Origin: Acidobacteriota bacterium
Lineage (GTDB): Bacteria; Acidobacteriota; Blastocatellia; RBC074
Length of the DNA stretch: 64,000 bases
Reading direction: 5' to 3'
NCBI GenBank assembly: GCA_016196035.1
Contig: JACPYM010000086.1
Span: 61,729-125,728, forward strand
Part shown: piece after piece, positions 19,371 through 30,200 of the stretch
Numbering within the stretch: the stretch's first letter is position 1
Layout: each line of letters begins with the position of its first letter
Made by a program: the position numbers and the translations under genes
The notes under the pieces: model-generated
Seen by the model: the letters and a program-made list of their open reading frames with translations, nothing else
Told to the model about the DNA's origin: nothing
The model's database searches: none

Positions 19371-20654
19371 ATGAAACCTATGAGCCTGCTGAACAAGCAA
19401 ACTCGGAAGGATACTGTTGAAATGATGACACGCAGAGAAACAATTGGTCTGTTGGCTTCCGTTGTGGCCGGAGCATGGTTGGTGATGGCGCAGGGCGGCC
19501 TAAATTTTGTTGCACCAAAAGCTGCCGCAGCGGTACGCAATGTTTACGTTGAATCTGCGGCCCTTGCTCAGCCGCCGCAGTCGCTAGCTATTCCCGCAGA
19601 CTCCACACGTTGGGGACTGCAAGGACAAGCCAAGGCGGTTGAGTATCAAGGCCGCAAGTGCCTCTTCCTCGATGGTGGAGCCGCAATTTTGAACGACCTG
19701 GAAATGCGCGACGGGGTGATTGACGTGGATGTCGCCACGCCTGCCAGTCGTGGTTTTTTCGGGATTCAGTTTCGCATCGCCAACGACGGCGCAAACTCCG
19801 AATGGGTCTATCTACGCCAGCACAAGTCCGGCTATCCCGACGCCCTGCAATACACGCCGGTTCTCAACACAGGTCTCAACTGGCAAATCTACAATGGGCC
19901 AGGTTTCACCGGAGCGGTTGATATTCCCAAAGATGTCTGGTTTCACCTGCGTTTGGAAGTGGTGGGTGCGCAGGCGAAGTTTTATGTCAAGGATATGAAC
20001 AAGCCCGCGCTCGTGATGAACGATCTGAAAAGCGGCGTTCAGAAAGGCCAGGTGGCTCTGTATGTGCTGACCGGCGCGACCTATTTCTCGAATTTCGAAC
20101 TACGGAAAACGCCTGATGCGGCCTGGGAGCGGCACCTGCCAGTGATGCCGCCGGGCACGCTGACCAAGTGGAGCCTGTCGCCTTCCTACGATGCGCTCGC
20201 CCGCAATCTGGAACAACCGCTTTCGCCTGCCGAGAGCGCTGCCAGCCGTTGGCAGGAAGTGGAAGCGGAACCGCCGGGCTTTGTGGTCGTGTATCGTTAT
20301 TTCGAGGCTCCGCATCCGAGGATCTCGTTTGCGAACGACTTTGCGAAACGCCTGGAGCCTCAGCCGGGCATGAAGGTCGTGTATGCGCGTACCCGCATTG
20401 AGTCCGACCGTGACCAGGTGAAAAAGCTCTACCTCGGTTATAGCGACGATGTCAGCTTGTTCCTGAATGGCAAAATTCTCTTTCGTGGCCGCAGCGCGCA
20501 GAATTTTCGCGACCCCGGTTTCCTGGGGATCATGGATCCGGAAAACGACGCCGTTTACCTGCCTTTGAAGAAGGGCAGCAATGAACTGCTGCTGGCGGTC
20601 AGCGAACTCGGTGGCGGCTGGGGATTCATTTGCCGCTTGGCGGCAAATGAATAA
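19371..20654 (+). CDS. Secreted LamG/concanavalin-like protein, probable Tat substrate
   Basis: A 427-aa protein (410 aa if it starts at ATG 19422). A twin-arginine MTRRETIGLLAS motif is followed by a hydrophobic stretch, suggesting Tat export. Residues about 75-230 look like a jellyroll LamG or 3-keto-disaccharide-hydrolase-like (DUF1080) domain: GVIDVDVATPASRGFFGIQF, then VWFHLRLEVVGAQAKFYV and YFSNFEL. The C-terminal part (about 330-425) has GYSDDVSLFLNGKILFRG, like a second beta-sandwich with a ligand-binding face. No catalytic residues can be assigned. The convergent neighbour is an alpha-amylase, so a carbohydrate-related extracellular role is plausible but unproven. Confidence 0.65.
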   Translation: MKPMSLLNKQTRKDTVEMMTRRETIGLLASVVAGAWLVMAQGGLNFVAPKAAAAVRNVYVESAALAQPPQSLAIPADSTRWGLQGQAKAVEYQGRKCLFLDGGAAILNDLEMRDGVIDVDVATPASRGFFGIQFRIANDGANSEWVYLRQHKSGYPDALQYTPVLNTGLNWQIYNGPGFTGAVDIPKDVWFHLRLEVVGAQAKFYVKDMNKPALVMNDLKSGVQKGQVALYVLTGATYFSNFELRKTPDAAWERHLPVMPPGTLTKWSLSPSYDALARNLEQPLSPAESAASRWQEVEAEPPGFVVVYRYFEAPHPRISFANDFAKRLEPQPGMKVVYARTRIESDRDQVKKLYLGYSDDVSLFLNGKILFRGRSAQNFRDPGFLGIMDPENDAVYLPLKKGSNELLLAVSELGGGWGFICRLAANE

Positions 20655-20689
20655 GACGAAGTGCTTTTAGCGAGACGCAAAGCTTCGTC
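20655..20689. terminator. Hairpin between convergent genes
   Basis: GACGAAG-TG-CTTT pairs with AAAGCTTCGTC (11 bp with a 2-nt bulge) between the LamG-like gene and the amylase. There is no U-run, so terminator function is uncertain. Confidence 0.4.
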
Positions 20690-20739
20690 GTGACAAGCGG
20701 TCTTCGAAGAAAGACAGTCGCCACCCAGGTTGAGAATTG

Positions 20740-22692
20740 TCAGGGCCTGTTCGTAATCGCGAGCACCTCTGAGGGCGCGATCCCACGGATTTCGACATAG
20801 GCGGCTCCGTCACGGGTTTTCACCGGCAGCCGTTCGCCGACAGGATGTGAGCCGGTGTAGCCAGCCCCAGCCGCTGTTTGCGCTGAGTTGTGAATGACCT
20901 CCATAAAGGCGAGGCTGCCGGCATTGAGTTGCGCATCAACAATGACATCCGCCCCTTGGAAGTTACTGCCGTTTCCGTTGACGACGCAAAGTACTTCTTC
21001 ATCGTCCAGAATGCGCGACCAGGCAATCAATTCACCGGCGCGCGCTGTACGAAACACTTGATTGAAGTTGGCGATGTCGCGCAAATACTGCCGCCCATAT
21101 CGCAGCACAGGACGCGCTTGCCGTAGCGCGATGAGTGCGCTGATGCGCGCAAAGGTGGGGAAGTCGGGATCAAAGCAGTGGTGACCGACGCTGCCAAACG
21201 CGCCAAAGGCAGGCAAAGTGGGATCAAGGCCCGTCGCGCCCGGCTGTAGCCCGGCGCGCCCACTCAGGCGCGGGTGTTCCACCCCAAACATAATTTCACG
21301 CAGGTATTTATCCGGCGGCGGATTCCCCGCGTTGTAATCAGGTAGGTACTGCTCGCGTTCGCTCTTTTCCGGCCCGGCAAACGCTTGCTCAGTGCCATAG
21401 TAAATGCACGGAATGCCGAGGGAGAAAAGTTGAATGGCAACGCCGGCTACGACCTGATGAGCAGAGGCGGCATCGCTTGAGAACCGTACTTTGTCGCCGG
21501 AGACATGATCGTGATCGTCCAGCACCGTGACGTGGCGCGGGCCGGAACGCTGATGCGAACCGAGCACCGGATCCCACAGCCCGACGATGTCAAAGTACGC
21601 CTGTGGCGCGGCCAATCCTTTGGCGACTTGATGCAGCGTGGTGCGCAGGGAGCCAATATCCAGTGTGGCGTTTAGATTGAGTTCGAGCACATCGAGGTAT
21701 CTGCCAGCGTTTTCGTCCGGCCCGCCGACTTCTCCAACCAAAAAGAAATTGGCTTTCCCCAGATTGGCGGCAAACTCCTTGATCGTGCCGCAGAAATTGC
21801 GCGCCACTGCTTGCGGCACGTGCTTCAGCGTATCCAGGCGAAAGCCGTCGCAATCCGTCAGCGCAATCCAGTATTTGAAACAGCGCGCCAGATCGGTCAG
21901 CGCCGCGCTGCCATCGAAGTTGAAGTCGCGAAAGGCTCCATCAAAATCCGTGCGCTTCATCTCGGCCCGGTCGTTGTCTATGTCCTCACCGGCCAAGCTG
22001 CCTTTGCCGGCCCGCGTGTAGCAGTCATCCGCTCTTAGTTCAGCGGGCCACACACCGGCATCATCCCCCGCAATGGCCGCTGTCCGTTGTCCATCGGCAG
22101 CGAGCCAGAGGCCCTTCTGATAATGATCAGGCCAGGGCTTGTAAGGCGGATCAACCTGATTCTGTTCATAGTCCCAGTTGTGCCCGGAGTGATTGAAGAT
22201 GACGTCAAGGATGATGCGCATACCGCGTTGATGTGCCGCTGCGACCAATTCGACCAAGTCTTGGCGGGTGCCAAAATGCGGATCAACTTCCAGGAAATCC
22301 TGGATGCCATAGCCGTGGTAGGTGTCGAGATGCCCACGCTGCTTAAACACCGGCCCGACCCAGAGCGCGGTGACGCCCAATTTTTGCAGATAGCCCAGCT
22401 TTGAAGTGATCCCGGCAATCGTGCCGCCCTGCCAGCGTTCGCCGCCCGATTGCGCCCAGTGATCCCAGCGGAAGTTGGCCGGTCTGGCTGCTTGAATGTT
22501 GTTTCTATCGAGCAAAGGGCGGCCTGCCTCTTGTCCGTCACTGAAACGATCCGGCAACAGGAAGTAGAGCACTTCATTCCGCCAGTCGGTCGGAGAGGGA
22601 TGGAATTGTTGCCGCCTGGGCAACTCGACCTCCCGGATGCTAGCGGGTCTTTTTATTTGTAGTTGATCAGCGCTAAAGGACATCGTTTTCAT
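20740..22692 (-). CDS. GH13 alpha-amylase family glycoside hydrolase
   Basis: A 650-aa (beta/alpha)8 enzyme acting on alpha-glucans. The four GH13 motifs are visible: I as IILDVIFNHSGHN (about 180); II with the nucleophile Asp in DGFRLDTLKHVP (about 275); III with the acid Glu in FFLVGEVGG (about 315); IV as VTVLDDHDHVSGDK (about 390). An N-terminal DWRNEVLYFLLPDRFSDG and a C-terminal beta domain are present. No signal peptide is seen with the ATG at 22692 (or 22683). Reading further upstream would only translate a palindromic repeat (22704-22799). Substrate (starch, glycogen or maltodextrin) is not decidable from the sequence. Confidence 0.9.
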   Translation of the reverse strand: MKTMSFSADQLQIKRPASIREVELPRRQQFHPSPTDWRNEVLYFLLPDRFSDGQEAGRPLLDRNNIQAARPANFRWDHWAQSGGERWQGGTIAGITSKLGYLQKLGVTALWVGPVFKQRGHLDTYHGYGIQDFLEVDPHFGTRQDLVELVAAAHQRGMRIILDVIFNHSGHNWDYEQNQVDPPYKPWPDHYQKGLWLAADGQRTAAIAGDDAGVWPAELRADDCYTRAGKGSLAGEDIDNDRAEMKRTDFDGAFRDFNFDGSAALTDLARCFKYWIALTDCDGFRLDTLKHVPQAVARNFCGTIKEFAANLGKANFFLVGEVGGPDENAGRYLDVLELNLNATLDIGSLRTTLHQVAKGLAAPQAYFDIVGLWDPVLGSHQRSGPRHVTVLDDHDHVSGDKVRFSSDAASAHQVVAGVAIQLFSLGIPCIYYGTEQAFAGPEKSEREQYLPDYNAGNPPPDKYLREIMFGVEHPRLSGRAGLQPGATGLDPTLPAFGAFGSVGHHCFDPDFPTFARISALIALRQARPVLRYGRQYLRDIANFNQVFRTARAGELIAWSRILDDEEVLCVVNGNGSNFQGADVIVDAQLNAGSLAFMEVIHNSAQTAAGAGYTGSHPVGERLPVKTRDGAAYVEIRGIAPSEVLAITNRP

Positions 22693-22703
22693 TTCAACTT
22701 TCT

Positions 22704-22799
22704 TAGATCGGTTTTCATTTGCGTGTACGGTAGGCGCGCCGCGCCGGGACAGTACCGCGGCGCGGCTTTTTGCCATACACCGAAGTGAAAACCGATCTA
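22704..22799. repeat. Inverted repeat immediately upstream of the amylase
   Basis: The arms TAGATCGGTTTTCA (22704 onward) and TGAAAACCGATCTA (ending 22799) are perfect reverse complements over 14 bp. The centre is rich in GGCGCG. It occupies the 5' region of the amylase gene and could shape its expression. Confidence 0.85.
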
Positions 22800-22846
22800 G
22801 TGTGTGTAACTCAGATAGCCCGTAGGCCAATCAGGAAAACATTCTT

Positions 22847-22938
22847 CATTCTCGATTCTCCATTCTCCATTCTGAGGCAGAGGCAACACTGGTGCAGTAC
22901 CGCTTGGCCTAAGAATGGAGAATGGAGAATCGAGAATG
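22847..22938. repeat. Perfect 27-bp inverted repeat of ATTCTCC units
   Basis: The left arm 22847-22873 and right arm 22912-22938 are exact reverse complements. Each arm is built from CATTCTC / GATTCTC / CATTCTC units. Together with the previous element it fills most of the 343-bp gap between the amylase and the giant-protein locus; no gene is seen there. Confidence 0.9.
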
Positions 22939-23035
22939 GCAGCGGCTCAATGCTTACAAGACTGCCGAATTACGCACATTCTTCGATTATTTCCGCCGCA
23001 GTTCGCGCGAGAACTTGCCCGGCGCGAACGGTGTT

Positions 23036-26000
23036 TTAGCAGTCAGTACAGCAGACAAACGGCACTTCGGTTAATGGCGACGTGCGCAAGATGCGTTGGT
23101 GACCCAAGGCCTCACTCACAGGGCTGGGGCTTGCTTGAAATGCCCGATCGTTACTCGCGCGGGCTGCTTGCTCTTTGAGGAAGCCTTGTTCAGGTAAATC
23201 CAGTTTGAGGTTGTTCCGCAATTGGTTTGCCACCGCCTGCTTCTCCAACCCGGAAAAGTGTTCGGAAATTTTGGTGATGGTGGGTAGCGTTTCCACGACC
23301 AGCACGCTCAGCGCGGCGTGATCGGGCAAGCCGTAGAGCGCGAGTAACTGCGCGACTTCCTGATTGCTCCAAACCACCGTGCCATATTTCGTCGCGTCGC
23401 GATTGGCGGCTTGCGTCTCAGCCAGCTTGAAGACGTGTTGGAACCGGCCATAACTGAGTTCGTCTTTCCAGTTGTTGATGGTGATATGTTTGAGCGTCTT
23501 GATTTGCTGGGCGTCGTATCGGGTGAACCAGTTGACCTGTTTTTCCTGTTCGATCTGCACGCGCCAGTCGAGCGGCTTGTCATCCAGCAGAATGTTGCGG
23601 TTATCCAAATTGTCGGCCTGGCGCACCTGCGCATAAAGCAGGCACCACAACTGTGTGCGCGGCGGGGCGGCGGTGACATCCTTGCCGTTGAAGACGGCGG
23701 CGGCGAAGGGGGCGGTGACATACAGCTTCTCTTCGTCGCGGTTGACCGAACACGTCAGCGTCGGAGCCGGATGCTGGATGCCCGTCGCGCGCAAGGGGCG
23801 GCCAAAACGTCCTTGCGCCGTGCTCCAAACCATTTCCCGTCCGACGGGATCGAAATGATGGCCCACCCTGATTTCGTATGTGAAGAAACCGAATAACTCA
23901 GCCGCGTCGGCGTGCAAGCCCGGCGGCAGCGGCAACAGATAATGCCGGTCGCTGTCGGTCGCCTTTTGCATCAATTGCATGGCGTTCAGCCCCGCCAAAT
24001 CGTTTGAGGCGCCGGGCGCAATCACGCGTATGAATTCGGGATCAATCGGCAGCGCGGGTTCTTCGGGCGCTTCAAAAAGTTCCGGGTGATTGTTGCTGAT
24101 GAGTTGATCGGGCGCATACGCCAAGACGCGCGCAAAGTAGGCGTCCTGCCGATCTTTGACCGGTTCGGCAAACTCGATCCACAGATAGCGCTGGCGCGGC
24201 TCGGTGGCCGAATACTTTTCGTTGCGCTGATACGGCGAAAGCGCAATGCCGGCGGCAGCAATCTGTGGCACTTGAGCCGGTGGCGTGGTAATGGGCAAGG
24301 TGATGTCCAAGTCCAACGCCGGATCGGCTTGTGCACCGTGGCCGGTTTTGAAACGCGGCTCAATGCTGTAACTCACTTCAATCGTGTCGGGAAAGCGCAA
24401 CTCAGTTTGGTTGGGCGCGGGGCGCGTGCGGTGATTCTTGGGTTCTACCGCGTCAATAAAGATCAGCCGCGTGTGGTCGCGTTGGGCATTGGCGAGCGCT
24501 TCAAAGGGCGCGGTGTGCCGCAATTCGATTGCGCCGATCTCGCCAACCTCGGCCTCGGCGGTTTTGTCATCGGTAAATCGCACGGTGCGTTTGATGACAA
24601 AGCTGCGGGTTTCGAGTGCATCCCACATCCAGTCGCGCTTGAGTTGCAACGTCAGGCAGCAGAGCCAGTGGCCCGTCAGGTCGCCTTTCGATGAAATCGT
24701 CAGCGAAGAATTGTCGGGTGCCAGCGTGTGCCGAATGCGGCCAGAGCAACCAAACTGCAAGCGTTCGCCTTTGACACCGGTGAGCGTCAAACCCGTGTTC
24801 TCGACATTCAGTTGTTTCGCCAGCCGTTGAATCAGTTCCGGCGGTTTACCGCTTTCTTTGCCCAGCAAAAAAGTCGTCAGCTTGCCATCAAAAGAACGCG
24901 GTGGTTCAGGTTGCAGAAAGATGCCTTGCAACATTTGCGCGGGCGTGTCTTCGACAAACAACTCGGTCTCGTCGGCGGAGGGCTGGTAAGACATCAGCTC
25001 GATGCTTTGACCGAAGCGCACATCCATGTCGTGATTCTTATCATTGAGCAAGCCATAGTAATCCTTGTTCTCGGCCTTCTCTTCGCCCAGCGCGCGCACC
25101 GTGAGCCGGATCGTGCGCGCCCTGGGCAACACGATTTCCGGCAAATCATCAATGTCGGCGGGAAGCTGCAAATCATCCACCAGATTGGTATCCGCTCCCG
25201 TGCGCAACACTTTGCAATCGCGGTACACCAGCGGGATTGCCAGCGGCGTCTCGTAATCGTCCTCGTTGTTCACCGTGGAGAAGGCCCGCGTCGTGGTGTA
25301 AAGATGCACGTAGTTGTCTTTGCCCGACACGCTGAGCAGGTTATCCAATTTGAGCGTTTGCACCTCGACCGTAATTTCAACGCGATCCACATCCGGGTCG
25401 GCAATGCCGAAGGCCTCTTTGCCTTGCATCGCCTTTGACGCCGCCGTCAGTCGGCCCACGGCATCCGCGTATTTATCGGTGTAAACCACCGCCGGATATC
25501 CCAACAAAGGCCGTTGCAAGCGGAGTTGCTTGAGCGTCGTGATCTCATCCGTATTGACCGGCAAATCCGCCACGCGGGGCCGATTGGGCGCAACATAGCG
25601 TTTGAACCGGCAGCGGCCACGATTGGAGGGCGTCTCGTTGATTGGTTTGACTTCCGGCAGCAACGGCGCGCCGCCGCCGCTCAGGTCGCGCAACCGCACG
25701 CGGAATTCGTACTGCCTGCCATAACGCAGCGTCGTATTGAGCGCGCCTGCTTCGTAAAGTTTATTGAGTTGATTTTGCGCGGGACCGGTTACGCCTGTGC
25801 CAGTGTCGTTGATCTTGTCTTCCGGGTCGGGCCGCAGGTCGGGATGCGTAGTCTGATAAATCTGCGCGGCTTCGCTGTCGGGCAGCACCAGGCTGTGGCC
25901 GTTCCAATTGGCGAAATACATCGGCAGCCAATAATTGTTGTTCTGGTTGCCGTCGAGTTGCACGGGATAAACCTGATAGGGCAATTCGCCATCGAAATCA

Positions 26001-27190
26001 CCGATGGGAATGACTTGGTCGGGCTGGTTCTTGTCCGCCGGGATCGAAAGTGCGTTCCGGCTTGCGACCTGATTGAGTGATTCCCAGGGGTTTTCAGGGC
26101 TGGCAATCTCGCGCACATCCACGGCGTAGCCAAACACGCCCAGCGGCGCGTCCAGCCGTTTGTCAGGCGCGGCGCTGACCGTCGAATCAATCATCAATTG
26201 CCGCATGTACCAGATCAGAATCTGTTCGTCGTCCCAGCCCAAGCGCACGCCTGCGTCTTTGACGGGATGCGCGCCGTCGCTCTCTTCGGCCAGCAAGTTG
26301 CGGCTGTGTGGTTGGCGCGCGTGCACGATGCGGGCAAAACCGTCGTCGTAAGAAGCGGCCTCAATAAAAAGCTGGTCGTAATTGCCATCCGGCGCGGGGT
26401 CAGGATCAGCCGCAGCGGCCTTATGCAGCACCGGGAAAAGCAGCGGCGCAAACACCGCGCGCGGCTGGTTGGGTTTGAGCGGCGGAATGCGCGCGGCGTA
26501 ACGTTTGACGTAATCCGGCTCAGCCTGTTGTTGCGGCTTGTAAGCACTGTCATCAGCCAGATCAACAAAGAGCCAGCCCCCGTGCGGGAAATCAGCGACT
26601 TCGATTTCCAGTTGTGTCTCGTAAATCATCCCCAACTGTTTGGCGAGCAGCGGCTGGCGCAACGCAAAGGCAAAGACCTTGCCCCAACTGATGGCGTCCG
26701 GGCTGCGTTGAAAGCCCGGCACTTTCTGCGCACCACGCACGGCGCAATGATAGCTGTCGTCGGTCACGGCATTGCGCGTGCGCGGCGTCGTGAAATTGAA
26801 CGCCTGGCGATAGCTCAACGGCAGATACTTTTTCACCGAACGCTCTTCGGGCACCGCCACCTCGGCTTTGTCGGCCACATTGCTGATGTCGAAGTTTTTT
26901 CCCAGCGCCATAAACAGGTCTTGCGCGTTGGCAGGCGCGACGGTTAGCAATGGGCGGCTTTGATTGAAAAGCAGGCTGTGCGGAAAGCTCTGCAAACCGC
27001 TCACAAGTTTGGCAGTGAATGTAAGCTGGGCTTCCGCAAACGGTGGCGCGGGGGCAATGGGCGGTGTGGTTTGCGTGGGCTCCACCAACGGATTCTGGTT
27101 GCGCGGCAACACCACGATATGCAGCGTCAAGGTCGCGCCATCAAAAAATTGCGGGAAGGGAAGTAGCGTGAATCTGCGATTGAGTTCCAT
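23036..27190 (-). CDS. Giant protein of unknown function (1384 aa), second gene of a two-gene locus
   Basis: I do not recognise a family. The start MELNRRFTLLPFPQFF has no signal peptide, and the ATG at 27190 has AGGA 7 nt upstream. The protein is soluble-looking, rich in Pro, Asp and aromatic residues, with many predicted short beta-strands and no transmembrane segment, YD/RHS repeats, P-loop or protease motif that I can see. Blocks that may mark domains are FGFAYDVREIASPENPW-like sequence near 380-400, WSTAQGRFGRPLRATGIQHP (about 1140) and the helical tail LSVLVVETLPTITKISEHFS (about 1300). The last residues are LRTSPLTEVPFVCCTDC, a Cys-rich tail. It lies 23 nt after the 1796-aa gene and surely shares its mRNA. 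Codon use and GC look like the rest of the window. Confidence 0.85.
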   Translation of the reverse strand: MELNRRFTLLPFPQFFDGATLTLHIVVLPRNQNPLVEPTQTTPPIAPAPPFAEAQLTFTAKLVSGLQSFPHSLLFNQSRPLLTVAPANAQDLFMALGKNFDISNVADKAEVAVPEERSVKKYLPLSYRQAFNFTTPRTRNAVTDDSYHCAVRGAQKVPGFQRSPDAISWGKVFAFALRQPLLAKQLGMIYETQLEIEVADFPHGGWLFVDLADDSAYKPQQQAEPDYVKRYAARIPPLKPNQPRAVFAPLLFPVLHKAAAADPDPAPDGNYDQLFIEAASYDDGFARIVHARQPHSRNLLAEESDGAHPVKDAGVRLGWDDEQILIWYMRQLMIDSTVSAAPDKRLDAPLGVFGYAVDVREIASPENPWESLNQVASRNALSIPADKNQPDQVIPIGDFDGELPYQVYPVQLDGNQNNNYWLPMYFANWNGHSLVLPDSEAAQIYQTTHPDLRPDPEDKINDTGTGVTGPAQNQLNKLYEAGALNTTLRYGRQYEFRVRLRDLSGGGAPLLPEVKPINETPSNRGRCRFKRYVAPNRPRVADLPVNTDEITTLKQLRLQRPLLGYPAVVYTDKYADAVGRLTAASKAMQGKEAFGIADPDVDRVEITVEVQTLKLDNLLSVSGKDNYVHLYTTTRAFSTVNNEDDYETPLAIPLVYRDCKVLRTGADTNLVDDLQLPADIDDLPEIVLPRARTIRLTVRALGEEKAENKDYYGLLNDKNHDMDVRFGQSIELMSYQPSADETELFVEDTPAQMLQGIFLQPEPPRSFDGKLTTFLLGKESGKPPELIQRLAKQLNVENTGLTLTGVKGERLQFGCSGRIRHTLAPDNSSLTISSKGDLTGHWLCCLTLQLKRDWMWDALETRSFVIKRTVRFTDDKTAEAEVGEIGAIELRHTAPFEALANAQRDHTRLIFIDAVEPKNHRTRPAPNQTELRFPDTIEVSYSIEPRFKTGHGAQADPALDLDITLPITTPPAQVPQIAAAGIALSPYQRNEKYSATEPRQRYLWIEFAEPVKDRQDAYFARVLAYAPDQLISNNHPELFEAPEEPALPIDPEFIRVIAPGASNDLAGLNAMQLMQKATDSDRHYLLPLPPGLHADAAELFGFFTYEIRVGHHFDPVGREMVWSTAQGRFGRPLRATGIQHPAPTLTCSVNRDEEKLYVTAPFAAAVFNGKDVTAAPPRTQLWCLLYAQVRQADNLDNRNILLDDKPLDWRVQIEQEKQVNWFTRYDAQQIKTLKHITINNWKDELSYGRFQHVFKLAETQAANRDATKYGTVVWSNQEVAQLLALYGLPDHAALSVLVVETLPTITKISEHFSGLEKQAVANQLRNNLKLDLPEQGFLKEQAARASNDRAFQASPSPVSEALGHQRILRTSPLTEVPFVCCTDC

Positions 27191-27213
27191 AAACAAATCC
27201 TGATTCGGAGTAG

Positions 27214-30200
27214 TTAGGCGATCTGTCTCTGCTCCTGCCACGACGTGCTGAAGCTGATGTCAATCACGAGGAAGATGCTGATGTCGAGTCCGAAGGTAAC
27301 CTGCGCCGCCAAGTCCGTGCGGTCATTGGCGCGCGAGACCGTGCCTTTGGCCTCGATGGTGATCGTCACGCTGACGAGACCGGCCAGCAATTCGGCGTGT
27401 CCCTGGAAGAGCAGAAACGCCGAGACGTTTAGCTTGGTCGAGTCCGCATAAATTTCGACGCCGACCATATAGAGCACACTGACGTTGCCCACGACCGGCA
27501 AGCCCACCACGAGTTGCGCGCCGAAGCCGAACTTCATCCGCAAGAATGGCCCGGTCTTGGTGTCAGCGCCGATGTCCAGATTGGCCTGTCCGACGGCGTA
27601 AACGGTCGCAATCGAGAGTGAGACACACATCACCGACAGGCGGCCATAAAAGCCCAGATAGCCGCCTGCCGTGGGCAGCAGTTGGTTGGCATCCGTCGGG
27701 ACTTTGAGCGCGGCGTTGAAATAAGCGCCGAGTTTCAAACCGGCTTCGAGTTTGAGCGGCGCATTCGGATCGTTGTAGAGAAAATCCGGCATGGGGAAGC
27801 GTATGACGGGAATCTCTTTGGCGGCTTCGAACTTGTATTCCCAGGTGCCCGCCTTGTTGCTCATCGCCAGCTTGAGGCCGCGCTGGAACGCCCCTTTGTA
27901 ATTTTCGCCTTGCAGGTCTTGGAGGATTTGCAGGATTTCGATGACGGGTTGCAGTTCGGGCGCGAATTCGATTTGCGGCGAGGGGAAATCGGGATCGGTG
28001 TCGCTGCCGCCGTATTGTGCCTCGGCGCCATTTTTCGCGTCCCAGTTGCCCTTGATCGTCATCAACCGTTTGATGGGGCCTAGATCAACGACCAAGCCGA
28101 CGTTGCCCATGCGACTCTTCCAGCGCTCGGCCACATCGTTCGCAAACGAATCCACATCGAAGTTCAAACCGCCCACGGCGTTCTTCGTCCCGCCCCCTGG
28201 CGTTTGAATTTTGTCGGCTTTGTATTCGATATAAATCTTGAACGCGCCGCCCAATTCGATCAGCTTCCACTCGGTGCTTGGCAAATCGAATTCAGCCACT
28301 TGCTTGAGCAGCTTGTAGCCTTCTTCTTGCACCCCGGCGGCGATTTGATCAATCCGCATCAACTCAAAGACCTGCTTGCCGCCATCGAGCGCCGCGTTCT
28401 TGACGAACTCGGTGCCTTTGTTGACCAGCGAAATGGCGTCGCCGAAATTGCCGACGGCATCGCCGATGTTGGGAAAGATGCCTTTGGAATTCACGATGCG
28501 AAAAGCGTCGGCAAAGAGCGGCGGCGTTTTGCTGAGCACCTTGCTTACGCCTTGCCTGAACGACGGCGTTAGCAGCAGCGCCTTTTGCGTATCGGTGCTT
28601 TGCAGAAAACCGTAATTGAGCGTGTCGGATTGGGCCGCGCGCAAAATCTCGGTCGGGTTGGCGATGCGCAGCAACTCATTGGCGGGGTTCTGGCTCGGCA
28701 CGACCTGATCGCCCAGCTTGATCAGTTTGCCGATGCGGATCAGCGGCACGCTCAGATTTTCAGGCACTGGCGTGACTTCGCCTGTGCCTTGCTGATGCTT
28801 GACCAGCGCCCACGAACCGTCTTTCGGCAAAAGCACGCTGCCGCGTCCGGCGGCGACAAAGACCGGGTCAACATTGTTGGCCGCCGTGGCATTGCTCACA
28901 TCGAAACGGTTCAGCCGCATGCGCTGGCCGCTTTCACCGACGTTGACGATGCAATCGAAGGGGCCGCCAATCGTGCCGAGTTGGTAATTGATGAGTTGTT
29001 GCAGCGCTGCGGCGGGAATGGGTTCGCCGCTCGGCGCGATCTGTACAAACCCGAGAATGCCTTTGGCGGGCACTCTGCCGAATTTATACGCCTGGCCGCT
29101 GACGATCTCTTCGCTCTGTCCGCGCGCGCCCTGCACGGCGTTTTCGACCAGCACGTCGGCGTTGAAATAAACCGGCTGCAGCATCACGTTGGGCGCGGCA
29201 GGGTTGGTGACGTTCTGTTTTTCTTTCGCGTCGGTGATGTCGCTGACGTTGATTTCGTAGCCGTTGACGTCAACGTAAGTGTCCGCATCCGTCTTTTTCC
29301 AATAGGTCGCGAAGGGCTGAATCGTGTCGGTCTCTTTGATCTCTTGCACGTTGAGCAGCCGCTTGATGACGCCGGGATGGATTTCAAATTTCGAGGGACG
29401 ATCTTCGACCGTCACGACCTTCGTGGTTTTGTTTTTGACATAGACCTTGTAGGCGAAATCGAAATTGCCATCGCTCTCGGCCCGCCAGCCGCTGTCAATG
29501 CGATAAACATAACCGGTCGTCGCGCGAAAGAGCGTGATCGTGCGCACGACGCGAATGCCCCAGGGATAGAGCAGGCTGCGCACCTGAATGACTTCGTGCG
29601 CGGTGCGTCCGCGCCAGACATCAAATTTGGCTTGGCTGGTTTTGGCGACCACGGCGTTCGGGTTGAGCCAGTGACTGAAGATGCTGGCACCGTAACCGGC
29701 CAGATCAATGCGCGTCAGCGGCACGCCCCGGAACTTGTTTTGCTTTTGCGGATCAAGCAGGAATTCGTTGTTGAAAATTTCGGTGACGCTCTGGCCCAGC
29801 GTGCTGAACCCGACCATTGTGCCGTCTTGCGTCAGCACCGTTTTCTGTCCATTGAGGTCCAGCACGTTACAGGTTTGCACCGTGTACCCCAGCGTGAAGC
29901 GGTTGCTTTCGCCCGGCTCATCCACCTGACCCGCGCCCATCGTGATTTGCGCGCCGCCCGTCAGCCCGCCCGCAAATTTCGGCGCGTTGAGTTGCAGTTT
30001 GGGGCTTTTCGCCGCCGGTGTTTGTTTGGCCAGCAACGACCAAGCGCGCAAACCGAAGGGCAGCGTAAAGAGCGACCAAGCGGGAATGTTTTGTTTGTTG
30101 TATTGATCGAGGATGAACTTGGTCAGCGGCAGCGGCGCGAGCGGCACGAATTGCACGCTGAGACTGGCCAGCCGCGTCGGCCCGCCATCGTTTTCGTAAT

